This document shows, piece after piece, positions 16,942 through 27,091 of a stretch of DNA of 64,000 nt. Numbering within the stretch: the first letter of the stretch is position 1; every line of letters starts with the position of its first letter. A program made the translations under genes and the position numbers. Source of the stretch: Streptomyces viridiviolaceus. GTDB taxonomy: Bacteria; Actinomycetota; Actinomycetes; Streptomycetales; Streptomycetaceae. A model generated the notes under the pieces. The model did not search any database and was not told where the DNA came from. It was given only the letters and a program-made list of their open reading frames with translations. The stretch is from positions 1 to 64,000 of the forward strand of contig NZ_BMWA01000024.1 of assembly GCF_014650995.1 (NCBI RefSeq). The letters run 5' to 3'.

Positions 16942-18558
16942 ATGACGACAACGGGGACGACGAGGAAACCAGGGACGGGCAGGACCGGGGAGGACGGGGG
17001 AAGGGCGGCCGGGCCGCCGGCCGGCCGGGGGAAGGGGCGTCGCACCCTCAAGCGGGTCCTGTTCACCCTCGGCGCGGTGGTGACCGTACTGCTCGTCCTG
17101 CTCGGCGCCGGGTTCGCATGGCTGTGGACCGGCGCCGACACCAGCACGGCCGGCGAGACCTCGTTCACCGAGGAACTCGCCATCCCCCCGCTCGCCGAAC
17201 CGACGCGGGTCGAGGCAGACGGCACCAAGGTCTTCGACCTCGCCATGCGCGCCGGCGAGAAGGAGTTCCGGCCGGGCCGGAAGACCACCACGTGGGGCTT
17301 CAACGGCGACCACCTCGGCCCGACCCTGCGCGCCGAACGCGGTGACAAGGTGGAGGTCAGAGTGCGCAACACCCTCGACGAGCCGTCGACCGTGCACTGG
17401 CACGGCATGCACCTGCCCGCGCGGATGGACGGCGGCCCGCACCAGATGGTGGCGCCCGGCGCCACATGGACCCCGCACTGGACGGTCGATCAGCCCGCTG
17501 CCACCCTCTGGTACCACCCGCATCCGCACGGCAGGACCGAGAAGCACGTCCAGCGCGGCCTCGCCGGGATGTTCCTGCTCGACGACAAGCGGTCCTCCGC
17601 CCTGCCGCTGCCGAAGAAGTACGGGGTCGACGACCTGCCCGTGATCGTCCAGGACGTGAAGTTCGACGGCGCCCGGTTCGACCACGGGCACCGCCTGATG
17701 CGGAACGTCGGCTTCCTCGGAGACCGCACCATGGTCAACGGCACCCTTGACCCCTACCGGGAGGTCCGTGACGAACTGGTACGTCTGCGGCTGCTCAACG
17801 CCTCGACGGCCCGGGTGTACTCCTTCGGCTTCGACGACGACCGGCGCTACGCGCAGATAGCGACAGACGGCGGACTCCTGGAACGCCCCGTGCAGACCCG
17901 TCGGCTGCAGCTCTCACCGGGCGAACGCGCCGAGATCGTCGTACGGATGCGGCCCGGCGAGCGCACCACCCTGCGCAGCTTTCCGCAGGACAACTACGGC
18001 GACGCCTGGAACACCCGGTTCGGCGGGGGCGACGACTCCTTCGACATCCTGCAGCTGCGGGCCGCGACGACGCTCCGTCCCTCGCCCGCCCTGCCCGGAC
18101 GGCTGGGCGAGCTCGAGGTGCCGGACGGCTCGGAGGCCGTGCGCGCCCGGCACTTCGACCTGAAGATGTCCGGCATCAACGGACGCAAGATGGCCATGGA
18201 CCGAGTGGACGAGACCGTCACCCAGGGCACGACGGAGACCTGGACCGTGCGCAACACCAACGGCATGCCGCACAACTTCCACGTCCACGACGTGCAGTTC
18301 CGTGTCCTGGAAGTCAACGGAGAGGCTCCACCGGCACACCTGCGCGGCGCCAAGGACACCGTCTTCCTGCCGAACGACACGACCGTGAAGCTGGCGATGC
18401 GCTTCGACGGGCAGCCCGACCCGGACACTCCGTACATGTACCACTGCCATCTGCTGTACCACGAGGATCTGGGCATGATGGGCCAGTTCGTCGTGGTCGA
18501 GAAGGGCGGGCGGGCCGGCCGGCCGGACCTCCCTGACGACGCACACGCGGCGCACTGA
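16942..18558 (+). CDS. Membrane-anchored multicopper oxidase
   Basis: The 538-residue protein has a basic N-terminus, one membrane segment (about 38-62, VLFTLGAVVTVLLVLLGAGF) and three cupredoxin domains. The copper ligands are intact: STVHWHGMHLPAR, LWYHPHPHGR, MPHNFHVHDVQF and YHCHLLYHEDLGMMGQF, the last giving the HCH type 1/type 3 motif followed by Met as axial type 1 ligand. It resembles the CotA/CueO/bilirubin-oxidase group that oxidises phenols or Cu(I) with O2, acting outside the membrane. The ATG at 16942 is chosen since upstream sequence of the long frame is non-coding. No copper chaperone or exporter is adjacent. Confidence 0.92.
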   Translation: MTTTGTTRKPGTGRTGEDGGRAAGPPAGRGKGRRTLKRVLFTLGAVVTVLLVLLGAGFAWLWTGADTSTAGETSFTEELAIPPLAEPTRVEADGTKVFDLAMRAGEKEFRPGRKTTTWGFNGDHLGPTLRAERGDKVEVRVRNTLDEPSTVHWHGMHLPARMDGGPHQMVAPGATWTPHWTVDQPAATLWYHPHPHGRTEKHVQRGLAGMFLLDDKRSSALPLPKKYGVDDLPVIVQDVKFDGARFDHGHRLMRNVGFLGDRTMVNGTLDPYREVRDELVRLRLLNASTARVYSFGFDDDRRYAQIATDGGLLERPVQTRRLQLSPGERAEIVVRMRPGERTTLRSFPQDNYGDAWNTRFGGGDDSFDILQLRAATTLRPSPALPGRLGELEVPDGSEAVRARHFDLKMSGINGRKMAMDRVDETVTQGTTETWTVRNTNGMPHNFHVHDVQFRVLEVNGEAPPAHLRGAKDTVFLPNDTTVKLAMRFDGQPDPDTPYMYHCHLLYHEDLGMMGQFVVVEKGGRAGRPDLPDDAHAAH

Positions 18559-18675
18559 CGTGATCCTCCGCACGGCGTGCCCCATGCCGACTCGGCGACT
18601 GCCCCGTCCACCGGGCTCGCCCGCCCCGGAAGCAAGGCCGCTCTGAGATTCGCAGCGCTCTCCGGCCGCTGTTCG

Positions 18676-18699
18676 CCCGGGAGCCCGACCGCTCCCGGG
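18676..18699. terminator. Hairpin between copper oxidase and phosphatase genes
   Basis: Perfect arms CCCGGGAGC and GCTCCCGGG surround a six-base loop, immediately after the stop of the reverse-strand phosphatase and 117 bp after the oxidase stop. Probably a bidirectional terminator. Confidence 0.65.
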
Positions 18700-20814
18700 T
18701 CACCGTGCCCGCGTCCCGGGCGGCTCGGGATCGACGGGCCGGACCTGTGCCAGCAGGAGGGCGACGTCGTCGTGATCGTCGGGTTTCCGCAGGGCGTCCA
18801 GGAGCTCCTGGCACGCTCTCTCAAGGGGCCCTCGCCGGCCGGCGAGGGCCTGGAGCAGAGTGTCCAGTCGTTCGTCGATGGGGTGCTCACGGGTCTCGAC
18901 GAGGCCGTCGGTGTAGAGGACGAGCTGGTCCTCCGGCCGAAGACCGAAGGCCGCGGTGTGGAACCGGACACCGCCGACGCCGAGCGGGGCTCCGGAGGGC
19001 AGGTCGAGCAGTTCCGGGCGCTGCCGGTGGCGGATGAGGACGGGGGGCAGGTGTCCGGCGTTGGCGATCCGGCAGAGGTGCTCGTACGGGTCGTACACGG
19101 CGTAGAGACAGGTCGCGATGTAGTGCTCCAGCCCGCAGGTGATCTTGTCGAGGTGGTGGAGGACCTCGTGGGGGGCCAGGTCGAGGTCGGCGTAGGCACG
19201 CGTCGCGGTGCGCAGTCGTCCCATGGTGGCGGCAGCGGCGATGCCGTTGCCCATCACGTCGCCGACCACCAGGGCGGTCTTGTCGCCGGAGAGGGGGATG
19301 ACGTCGTACCAGTCGCCTCCGACCTCGCTGGACGCCTGGGCCGGCTGGTAGAACGAGGCCACCTCCAGGCCGGTGAGGCGGGGAGGGTGGCTGGGCAGGA
19401 GGCTGCGCTGGAGGGTTTCGGCGGAGTTGCGCACGCTCTGGTGCCAGCGGGCGTTGTCGATGGCGACGGCGGCTCGTGCCGCCAGTTCCCGGGCGAGGAG
19501 GACGTCGTCTTCGTCGAAGGGGACGGGGTTGCGGGCCCGCAGGAGGTCGAAGGCGCCGAGTATCTCGTTGTGGGCGATCAACGGAACCGCCAGGTAGGAG
19601 TGGACGCCGGCGCGGGCGAAGGCGGCTGCGGCGTTCTCGTCCCGCGCGATGCGCAGCAGATCGTCCGGGCCGGTGTGGGGCACGAACACGGGCCGGCCGG
19701 TGTGCACGCACTGGGTGAGCAGGCGGTCCGGGCCGTACGGGGCGACGTCCCCGACCTTGTCCGCGGCGCCGGTGATCTCGGTGGGGTAGGCGGCGGCGAT
19801 GGCGAGGGCGCGGAATCGCTCGGGCCCGCTGTGGTGGCCGCCGTTCCGGCGGCAGGCCAGAACGCTGTCCAGGACATCGACCGCCGCCACGTCCGCCGGC
19901 TCGGGGACGGCGACGTGTGCCAGTTCCTGCGCCGTCTGCTCCACTCCCAGGGTCGTGCCCACGCGTGCGGAGGCGTCGGCGATCAGCGCGAGCCTGCGCC
20001 GTGCCCGGTCCGCCTCGGCCGTGGCCCGGTGGCGTTCGGTGACGTCGACCACCGAGTACGCCACACCGATCACCCGTCCGCCAGGCCCTTCGAGCCGGTA
20101 GTACGACACCGACCAGGCGTGATCGTTGTCGGGATCGGCGAGGGTGCGGCCGACGACGTACTGGTCGACCATCGGCGTGCCGGTCACCAGTACCTGCCGC
20201 ATCACTGCCTCGATGGTGCCGACCTCGGGAGAGGTGTGGACGTCGTGCGGGTGCCGCCCCAGGTGGTCGGCGATGGGCACGCCGTTGATGCGTTCCAGGG
20301 CCGGATTGACCAGGAGGTAGCGCAGGTCGGTGTCCAGCAGCGCGATGCCGACGGGTGCCTGTGACACGAGCTGTTCGGACAGCGCCAGCTTGGTCTCCAC
20401 TCGTTCCAGCACGCTCTGGTCGGCGGCGATCCCCAGGGCGTAGACGTCGCCGAGATCGTCCTGCAGCCGCACGTTGCGGAACTCCACCAGCCGTGTGCTG
20501 CCGTCCTTGTGCCGGATCGGGAACGCGCCGGCCCAGCTCTCCCCCGAGCTCATCACCCGGGCGAACAGCTTCATGGCCAGGTCCCGGTGCTCCTCGCGCA
20601 GCAGGAGTCGGGCCGCGTACCGGCCCAGCGCCTCATCGGCGCAGTAACCGAAGACGTCACTGGCCTGCGGGCTCCAGAAGACGATGCGTCCGACGTCGTC
20701 CAGTACGACGGCCGACACCCCGAGCAGGTCCAGCAGTCCCCCTGCCGACGAGGACCACGCCTGGGAGATCCCCAGTGCCGACACGTGGCTTTCGTACGAG
20801 TCGCGCCCATCCAT
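18700..20814 (-). CDS. PAS/PAS/GAF SpoIIE-type protein phosphatase
   Basis: The 704-residue soluble protein has two PAS domains (about 20-130, SAVVLDDVGRIVFWSPQASD; and 145-260, GIALLDTDLRYLLVNPALER), a GAF domain (about 275-450) and a C-terminal PP2C/SpoIIE domain. The metal-binding Asp residues are in GGDWYDVIPL, VVGDVMGNG and KPDDHDDVALLL. Such proteins dephosphorylate anti-sigma antagonists to control alternative sigma factors in actinomycetes, and PAS/GAF may bind small molecules or redox cofactors. There is no RsbW-type kinase domain. The ATG at 20814 has a purine-rich ribosome-binding site. A STAS protein at 38058 is the nearest possible substrate type but is not linked. Confidence 0.9.
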   Translation of the reverse strand: MDGRDSYESHVSALGISQAWSSSAGGLLDLLGVSAVVLDDVGRIVFWSPQASDVFGYCADEALGRYAARLLLREEHRDLAMKLFARVMSSGESWAGAFPIRHKDGSTRLVEFRNVRLQDDLGDVYALGIAADQSVLERVETKLALSEQLVSQAPVGIALLDTDLRYLLVNPALERINGVPIADHLGRHPHDVHTSPEVGTIEAVMRQVLVTGTPMVDQYVVGRTLADPDNDHAWSVSYYRLEGPGGRVIGVAYSVVDVTERHRATAEADRARRRLALIADASARVGTTLGVEQTAQELAHVAVPEPADVAAVDVLDSVLACRRNGGHHSGPERFRALAIAAAYPTEITGAADKVGDVAPYGPDRLLTQCVHTGRPVFVPHTGPDDLLRIARDENAAAAFARAGVHSYLAVPLIAHNEILGAFDLLRARNPVPFDEDDVLLARELAARAAVAIDNARWHQSVRNSAETLQRSLLPSHPPRLTGLEVASFYQPAQASSEVGGDWYDVIPLSGDKTALVVGDVMGNGIAAAATMGRLRTATRAYADLDLAPHEVLHHLDKITCGLEHYIATCLYAVYDPYEHLCRIANAGHLPPVLIRHRQRPELLDLPSGAPLGVGGVRFHTAAFGLRPEDQLVLYTDGLVETREHPIDERLDTLLQALAGRRGPLERACQELLDALRKPDDHDDVALLLAQVRPVDPEPPGTRAR

Positions 20815-20929
20815 TGTCCGAGCCCCCTTCCCTGCGAGCCCCAGGGGGTACAGCGCCAGCCGGCCCGTCCCTCCATGCTGCGCTCGACTCAGGCCGAGCA
20901 CGAACGGGGGCCGCGCTCCGACCGGGGGT

Positions 20930-22096
20930 TCACAGCCAGTCCCGGCGTTTGAACACGATGTACAGGCTGGTGCACACCAGGGCCATCAGGGCGATGGCGA
21001 AGGGGTAGCCGAGTATCCAGTGCAGTTCGGGCATGTGGTCGAAGTTCATGCCGTAGACGGTGCCGATGAGGGTGGGCGCGAAGAGGATGGCCGCCCAGCT
21101 GGAGATCTTCTTGATCTCGTTGTTCTGCGCGTGGCTCGCTTCGGCCAGCGCCTTCATCTCCTCGTTCTGTGCCTGGGAGACGAGGGTGGCGTTGAGGGTG
21201 AGGATGTCGCCGAGTATCTGCCGGAAGCCGTCCACGCGCTCGGCGACGGTGGTGGCGTGGTCGGCGACGTCCCGCAGGTAGCGCTGCAGTTCCTCGCTGG
21301 TGCCGTACTTCTGGAAGCCGGCCTCCAGCCCGCGCATGATGGTCAGCAGCGGGCGCGTGGCGCGCTGGAAGTCGACGACCTCGCGGGAGAGTTCGTAGAT
21401 GCGGCGGGAGACCTTCGGGTCGCCACCGAAGACCTCGGTCTCGATCTCGTCGATGTCGTTCTGCAGGCCGGCCACCACGGGCGCGTACCCGTCGACGACG
21501 GCGTCCAGAATCGCGTACAGCACCGCCTCCGGACCCATCGCGAGCAGTACCGGGTCGTCCTCCAGGCGCTTGCGGACCGCGCCCAGGTCCGGGGCCTGGC
21601 TGTGGCGGACGGTGAGCACGAACTCCGGGCCGACGAAGATGTGGATCTCGCCGAAGTCGACCTCCTCCGTCTCGTCGAGGTAGCGGGCCGAGCGCAGGAC
21701 GACGAAGAGGGTGTCGCCGTAGCGTTCCAGTTTGGGCCGCTGGTGGGCGACGATGGCGTCCTCCAGGGCCAGCTCGTGCAGCCCGAACTGCTCGGCGGCC
21801 TGCCACAGCTGCTCCGGAGTGGGGCGGTACAGCCCGATCCAGGCCATCGTGCCCGGCTCCCCCGGCAACTGCCGGTAGATCTCCGCCAGCGAGGTGTGGG
21901 CGTCGACGCGCCGGCCGTCGCGGTAGACCGCCGCGTCGACCAGGCTGCGCTCCAGGGGGACCCTAGGGGGCTCGGCCTCCGTCCACGAGTCCATCGAGTG
22001 CTCGGGTGCCGGGTCCGCTCCGCCGTGGCCCGGGTGGCCGGACGGACGCAGCGGCCACTTGCCCGCGCGGGCCGCGCGCGCTCGCCAGTCGGACAT
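20930..22096 (-). CDS. CorA-family magnesium/cobalt channel
   Basis: The 388-residue protein has a long cytoplasmic N-terminal domain with helical stalk (LEDAIVAHQRPKLERYGD, DIDEIETEVFGGDPKVSRRI) and two C-terminal membrane helices. The signature of the selectivity loop is present as TVYGMNFDHMPE, and the C-terminus FKRRDWL is basic as usual. CorA channels import Mg2+ as pentamers. The start at 22096 follows GGAGG with proper spacing; the longer frame is rejected. It lies upstream of, and in the same direction as, the PAS/GAF phosphatase (115 bp gap). Confidence 0.93.
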   Translation of the reverse strand: MSDWRARAARAGKWPLRPSGHPGHGGADPAPEHSMDSWTEAEPPRVPLERSLVDAAVYRDGRRVDAHTSLAEIYRQLPGEPGTMAWIGLYRPTPEQLWQAAEQFGLHELALEDAIVAHQRPKLERYGDTLFVVLRSARYLDETEEVDFGEIHIFVGPEFVLTVRHSQAPDLGAVRKRLEDDPVLLAMGPEAVLYAILDAVVDGYAPVVAGLQNDIDEIETEVFGGDPKVSRRIYELSREVVDFQRATRPLLTIMRGLEAGFQKYGTSEELQRYLRDVADHATTVAERVDGFRQILGDILTLNATLVSQAQNEEMKALAEASHAQNNEIKKISSWAAILFAPTLIGTVYGMNFDHMPELHWILGYPFAIALMALVCTSLYIVFKRRDWL

Positions 22097-22414
22097 GAGC
22101 GCACCTCCAGTGGAGTACCCGGACCTGGTCCGCCGGGTGGTCCGAGCGGGTGGCACCTCGCCGGGCGAGGTCGGTGAGGCCCGAAGGACGGCGGGAACGA
22201 GCCTAGGGGCTCCCGCGTCGCCGCGCGATGCGGCGGCCCGGATCGGCCGCTTCCTTCCGAGGGAGGCGTGCATCGGCCAGGTGGCCGGAACGAGGAGGAC
22301 GGCGGCCGGCCGCGAAGCCGCGGCGACAGGCACGCACCCAGCGATCGGGCGCGGTGGGCGCAGTCGCCGCTGCCGGTCGGGGCGACGGGGCGCGCCGGGG
22401 TGTATTCAGGACAT
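22097..22414. other. Divergent intergenic region
   Basis: 318 bp between the CorA gene and the membrane phosphatase gene. I see no gene; promoters for both directions must lie here, but no clear boxes or repeats were recognised apart from the CorA ribosome-binding site. Confidence 0.45.
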
Positions 22415-23533
22415 ATGTTTCCTCGGCGATTCAGCAGAGATCCCCGCCGGCCGGGAAAACCGCGTCACGCGCTGCTGGCCGCGCCGATCGCGCTGATCGC
22501 GACCGTAACGGTGGTCGACATCCTCGCCCCGCCCAGCGTCCACCTCGGGCCCTTCCTGGTCGCGGCCCCCGCTGTGACGGCGTCGTTCGCAGGCCCCCGG
22601 GCGACCGGATGCATCGGCGCGATCGCCGTCCTTGCGCAGGCGGTGGTGGCGATCGTGCGCACCAGCCTCATCGATCTGAACCACAGCTTCCAGCTCATCG
22701 CTCTGATCCTCATGTCCGTCCTCGTGACCTTCTTCGCCTACTGGCGAGAGCGCCGTGAAGGGGAACTGACGCGGCTGCGCTCGGTGGCGACGGCCGCGCA
22801 GGATGTGGTCCTCAAGCCGCTTCCGCACCGGATCGGTCCGCTGCGCATCGCCAGCGTGTACCTGGCCGCGGAGCGCGAGGCACAGATCGGTGGCGACCTC
22901 TATGCCGCCGCCCGCACCGCGCACGGAACCCGGATCGTCATCGGTGACGTCAGGGGCAAGGGTCTGGAGGCGGTCGGTGATGCCGCGCTGCTCCTCGGGG
23001 CGTTCAGGAGCGCGGCGCACAGGCAGTCCGACCTCTCCTCTCTGGTCGCCTTCCTGGAGGGAACCGTCTCCTCGGACCTGGACGACCCCGCGGCGGCCGA
23101 GGACGAGAACCGGGGCGAGGCGTTCATCACTGCCGCCGTACTGGACGTTCCCGACGACGAGCCGGCCCTCCGCCTGATCAACTGCGGGCACCCTCCGCCC
23201 CTGCTGCTGCGCCGCGGCGAGGTCGGCGTGCTGGATGTCCGGCGCCCCGCGCCGCCCCTGGGCCTCACCGAGTTCGTGGACGCCGAACTCTTCGTGGAAA
23301 GGTTCGCCTTCGAGCCCGGTGACATCGCCCTTCTCTACACGGACGGTGTCATCGAGGCCCGCGACCGTGAGGGCACCTTCTACCCGCTCGCCGACCGCGT
23401 GACCGGCATGGCCTCCAAGGGGCCGGACGCTCTGCTGACCCACCTGCGCAGGGATCTGTTACGCCACGCCGGCGGTCATCTGGGGGACGACGCCGCCATG
23501 GTGGCGATCGAGCGTCTGGCGGGGTCGTCGTGA
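22415..23533 (+). CDS. Membrane SpoIIE-type protein phosphatase
   Basis: The 372-residue protein has about three membrane helices in residues 20-110 (LLAAPIALIATVTVVDIL, FLVAAPAVTASF, QLIALILMSVLVTFFAY) followed by a PP2C/SpoIIE domain with metal Asp residues in IGGDLYAAAR, VIGDVRGKG and HLGDDAAMVAIE. It lacks PAS/GAF sensors, so signal input would come through the membrane part. The family dephosphorylates anti-sigma factor antagonists; its partner is unknown. The ATG at 22415 gives the family N-terminus. Confidence 0.9.
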   Translation: MFPRRFSRDPRRPGKPRHALLAAPIALIATVTVVDILAPPSVHLGPFLVAAPAVTASFAGPRATGCIGAIAVLAQAVVAIVRTSLIDLNHSFQLIALILMSVLVTFFAYWRERREGELTRLRSVATAAQDVVLKPLPHRIGPLRIASVYLAAEREAQIGGDLYAAARTAHGTRIVIGDVRGKGLEAVGDAALLLGAFRSAAHRQSDLSSLVAFLEGTVSSDLDDPAAAEDENRGEAFITAAVLDVPDDEPALRLINCGHPPPLLLRRGEVGVLDVRRPAPPLGLTEFVDAELFVERFAFEPGDIALLYTDGVIEARDREGTFYPLADRVTGMASKGPDALLTHLRRDLLRHAGGHLGDDAAMVAIERLAGSS

Positions 23534-23727
23534 GCGAAGTCCCGCACGCCGGCCGCCGCGCTCTGCGTGGTCCGGGCCGGCGGGCAAGGTCGGCAAGGCG
23601 GGGCGCCACGTCCTCATCACGGCAGGACGCCGAGGTGCGCCCGGCCTGCCGGCCCGGCAGTGCCGGCACACAGGGGGCGGGGGCCGTCCTTCACGAGGGT
23701 GCCTGCCGCCCGAACTGTGCGCCCGCT

Positions 23728-25377
23728 TCACCCTCGCGGACTCCGCCTGCGGCGCGGCGCCCCGGCCGGGCCGAGCCTGATCTCACGTCCCTGCCAGCGT
23801 CTCCTCAGCCACCGGTCGTGACTGGCCACGACGATCGCGCCGGGCCCGGGGCCGAGGGCCTCCTCCAGCTCGTCGCACAGCCGCGGGGACAGGTGGTTCG
23901 TCGGCTCGTCGAGCAGGAGGAGGGCGGGCGGACGCGCGACCAGCAGCGCCAGGGCGAGCCGGCGCCGCTGGCCGACGGACAGGTGGCCGACCGGCTTGTC
24001 CAGGTCCGCCTCGTGCATCAGGCCCAGTGCCGCCAGGGGAACCGCCTCGGCACGTGCCGCACCGAGCGTGAGTTCGTAGGTGTCCCGGACCGTGCGCTCC
24101 GGCCGGTCGAACACGGTGTCCTGAGCCAGCATCCCCACGGTCAGTCCGCGCCGCCGCCGGACGTCGCCCTGTGCCGTGAGCCGCCCGGCGAGCACGGCCA
24201 GCAGCGTGGATTTGCCCGTCCCGTTGCCGCCGGTGACCAGCAGACGTTCCGTGGCCGACACCTCGAGGTGGTCCACGGCCAGACGCCCTGGTACCCGCAC
24301 GTCGCGCAGCTCCGTGAGGGTGCCCTCCTCCGACCGGACGGCGAGCGCCGTACGCCGGAACCGCAGTGCTTGCGGCGGCCGGGCGACCTGCGTGCGCTCC
24401 AGTTCCTCCAGCCTGCGGGCCGCGTTGCGCACCCGCCGTGAGATCTGTTTCTGGACCCGGCCGGAGCGGTGCCCGTAGCCCATCTTCTCGTTGTCGGGGC
24501 GCTCTCGGTGAGGGGCGACGGCGTGCGCGGTGACACCGGCCGAGTAGCGCAGCGCCTCGATCTCCTCCTGCTCCTCGGCGTAGCGCCGTTCCCAGCGTTC
24601 CCGCTCCGCCCGCTTCTCGGAGAGGTACGCGCTGTAGTTGCCGCCGTGGCGCACGGGGCCGTCCACCGCCGGGTCGAGGTCGATCACGTCCGTGCAGACG
24701 GCGTCGAGGAAAGCCCGGTCGTGACTGGCCAGCAGCACGGCGCCGGGCAGCTCGCGCACCTGCTCCTCCAGGAAGGCGGCGCCGCTGTCGTCGAGGTGGT
24801 TGGTCGGCTCGTCCAGCAGCAGCGCCGAGGGCCGTCGGACCAGCAGGGCGGCGAGCGCGAGCCGGCCGCGCTGCCCGCCGGAGAGCGACGAGAGGGTGCG
24901 GTCGTGTCCGACCGCGCCGAGTCCGAGCCCGTCGAGGACGAGCGCCGCGCGCCGGTCGGCGTCCCATGCCTCCTTCTCCTGAGCCCGCTCCAGTCGCCTG
25001 CCATAGGCGTCGAGCAACGCCGCGTGGCCCGGCGATCCCTCCGTGGCACGGGCCAGCTCCGCGGAGAGGAACTCCAGCTCGGCGAGGTCCTCGCGGGCCT
25101 CGCGCAAGGCGTCGTCCAGGACGTCGGCGATGGTGGATGCCGCGTCGAACGGCATCTCCTGATGGAGGTAGCCGAGGTCGGCCGGGCGCGTGACCCGGCC
25201 GGCGTCGGGCTCGTCCTCTCCGGCGAGCAGACGCAGCAGGGTCGACTTGCCGACGCCGTTCTCTCCGATCAGTCCGATGCGGTGACCGGGGGACGCGGTG
25301 AGGGAGACGCCGTCGAGCACCCGCTTGCCGCCGAGGGTGCGGACGAGGTCGTGGGCGAGCAGGGCTGGTTGCGGCAT
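23728..25377 (-). CDS. ABC-F family ATPase (resistance type)
   Basis: The 549-residue protein has two ABC domains without membrane segments: Walker A motifs GENGVGKST and GGNGTGKST, signatures LSGGQRGRLA and LSVGQRRRLALA (second one has Ser-Val instead of Ser-Gly), and Walker B LLLDEPTNHL twice. The linker between them (about 235-330) is basic and rich in Arg. It resembles streptomycete macrolide-type self-resistance ABC-F proteins (OleB, SrmB, CarA group), which bind the ribosome and dislodge antibiotics. No biosynthesis genes are nearby. It follows another ABC-F gene by 79 bp on the same strand. Confidence 0.88.
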   Translation of the reverse strand: MPQPALLAHDLVRTLGGKRVLDGVSLTASPGHRIGLIGENGVGKSTLLRLLAGEDEPDAGRVTRPADLGYLHQEMPFDAASTIADVLDDALREAREDLAELEFLSAELARATEGSPGHAALLDAYGRRLERAQEKEAWDADRRAALVLDGLGLGAVGHDRTLSSLSGGQRGRLALAALLVRRPSALLLDEPTNHLDDSGAAFLEEQVRELPGAVLLASHDRAFLDAVCTDVIDLDPAVDGPVRHGGNYSAYLSEKRAERERWERRYAEEQEEIEALRYSAGVTAHAVAPHRERPDNEKMGYGHRSGRVQKQISRRVRNAARRLEELERTQVARPPQALRFRRTALAVRSEEGTLTELRDVRVPGRLAVDHLEVSATERLLVTGGNGTGKSTLLAVLAGRLTAQGDVRRRRGLTVGMLAQDTVFDRPERTVRDTYELTLGAARAEAVPLAALGLMHEADLDKPVGHLSVGQRRRLALALLVARPPALLLLDEPTNHLSPRLCDELEEALGPGPGAIVVASHDRWLRRRWQGREIRLGPAGAPRRRRSPRG

Positions 25378-25456
25378 GACGGTACGTCCCGGGTGATCGG
25401 TGTGCGGCCCGCCGGGTGAGAGACCTCGGTGCGGGCCCGGTCGATGCGACGGCCGT

Positions 25457-27091
25457 TCACACCTCGGGGGCTCCCGTCTCCGTCAGCTCGCCGTCGGCCA
25501 GCCGCAGCCACCGGTCGACGCCGATCTCGGCGAGGAAGCGCTCGTCGTGGCTGACCACGACGAAGGCCCCCCGGTAGGAACCCAGTGCGCTTTCCAGCTG
25601 TCCGACGCCGACCAGGTCCAGGTTGTTCGTCGGCTCGTCCAGGAGCAGCAGCTGGGGAGCCGGCTCGGCGCACAGGACACAGGCCAGGGTGGCCCTCAGG
25701 CGCTCACCGCCGGAGAGGACCCCGACCGGCAGATGTGCCCGGGCACCGCGGAAGAGGAAGCGGGCGAGCAGGTTCATCCGTTCTGCCTCGCTGCGGTGCG
25801 GTGCGAAGACGGCGAAGTTCTCGGCGACCGTACGGTCCATGTCCAGCAGGTCCAGCCGCTGCGAGAGGTGGGCGATCCGCCCTTCGGCCCGCCTGATCGC
25901 GCCGCCGTCCGTGGTGAGATCGCCGTTGACGAGTCGCAGCAGCGTGCTCTTGCCCGCCCCGTTGGGTCCGGTCAGTGCGATGCGTTCCGGACCTCGAATC
26001 GTCAGGTCGACGCCCTTGTCGCCGAATACGCCCTGTTCGCCGTGGCGGACCTGCATCGCTTCACCGAGGAACAGGGTGCGCCCGGCGGGCACGTCGGTGT
26101 CCGGCAGGTCCAGGACGAGGCGCTGTTCGTCGCGCAGCGCACGCCCCGCCTCGTCCAGCCGTGCCTTGGCCTCGCCGACCCGGGCCGCGTGCATCTGCCC
26201 GGCACGGCCCGCCGCTTCCTGCGCCCCTCGCTTCATGTTGCCGGCGAAGATGCGGGGCAGGCCGGCGTTCTTGAGGTTGCGGGCGGCGTTGCTCGCGCGG
26301 CGGTCGGCACGTTCACGGGCTTGCTGCATCTCCCGCTTCTCCCGCTTCAGCTCCTGCTCGGCATTGCGGACGTTCTTCTCGGCGACCTCCTGCTCGGCGC
26401 GCACCGTCTCCTCGTACTCGGTGAAACTCCCCCCGTACAAACGCAGTTCGCGGCCGTCGAGTTCGGCGATGCGCTCCATGCGGTCGAGCAGCGCCCGGTC
26501 GTGGCTGACGAGCAGCAGGCATCCGTGGAAGGTTTCCAGCACGTCGTAGAGCTTGTGGCGTGCGTCGAGGTCGAGGTTGTTGGTGGGTTCGTCGAGCAGG
26601 AGCACGTCGGGGCGCCGGAGCAACTGGGCCGCGAGACCGAGGGAGACGACCTGGCCGCCGCTGAGCGTGCTCAGGCTCCGGTCCAGAGTGAGGTCGGTCA
26701 GGCCCAGGCGGTCGAGCTGGGCGCGGGTGCGTTCCTCGATGTCCCAGTCGTCGCCGATGGTCGTGAAGTGCTCCTCGCTCACGTCGCCGGATTCGACGGC
26801 GTCGATGGCCCGGATCACTGAGTCGACACCCAGTACTTCGGCCACCGTGAGACCGGCGGTCAGGGGAAGGCTCTGCGGGAGGTGACCGAGGGTGCCGCTG
26901 ACGGCCACGGTCCCGGTGCCGGGCCGCAGTTCGCCGGCGATCAGCTTGAGCAGGGTGGTCTTGCCGGAGCCGTTGGGGGCCACCAGGCCCGTACGGCCGG
27001 GGCCCACGGTGAACGACAGGTCCTTGAAGACCGGGGTGTCGTCGGGCCAGGAGAAGGACAGGTTCGAGCAGACAATGGAGATGTCGGACAT
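25457..27091 (-). CDS. ABC-F family ATPase
   Basis: The 544-residue protein has two ABC domains (Walker A APNGSGKTT and GPNGAGKST; signatures LSGGQVVSLGLA and LSGGERLRATLA; LLLDEPTNNLDL twice) joined by a long charged helical linker (about 215-320, with AEKNVRNAEQELKREKREMQ). The tandem His/Asn in Walker B (NNLDL rather than NHLD) sets it apart from its neighbour. The start at 27091 (MSDISIVCSNLSF) fits the family; an in-frame ATG at 27145 gives 18 extra codons. It is first in the two-gene unit, preceded by a ~340-bp leader region containing a 9-codon ORF. Confidence 0.88.
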   Translation of the reverse strand: MSDISIVCSNLSFSWPDDTPVFKDLSFTVGPGRTGLVAPNGSGKTTLLKLIAGELRPGTGTVAVSGTLGHLPQSLPLTAGLTVAEVLGVDSVIRAIDAVESGDVSEEHFTTIGDDWDIEERTRAQLDRLGLTDLTLDRSLSTLSGGQVVSLGLAAQLLRRPDVLLLDEPTNNLDLDARHKLYDVLETFHGCLLLVSHDRALLDRMERIAELDGRELRLYGGSFTEYEETVRAEQEVAEKNVRNAEQELKREKREMQQARERADRRASNAARNLKNAGLPRIFAGNMKRGAQEAAGRAGQMHAARVGEAKARLDEAGRALRDEQRLVLDLPDTDVPAGRTLFLGEAMQVRHGEQGVFGDKGVDLTIRGPERIALTGPNGAGKSTLLRLVNGDLTTDGGAIRRAEGRIAHLSQRLDLLDMDRTVAENFAVFAPHRSEAERMNLLARFLFRGARAHLPVGVLSGGERLRATLACVLCAEPAPQLLLLDEPTNNLDLVGVGQLESALGSYRGAFVVVSHDERFLAEIGVDRWLRLADGELTETGAPEV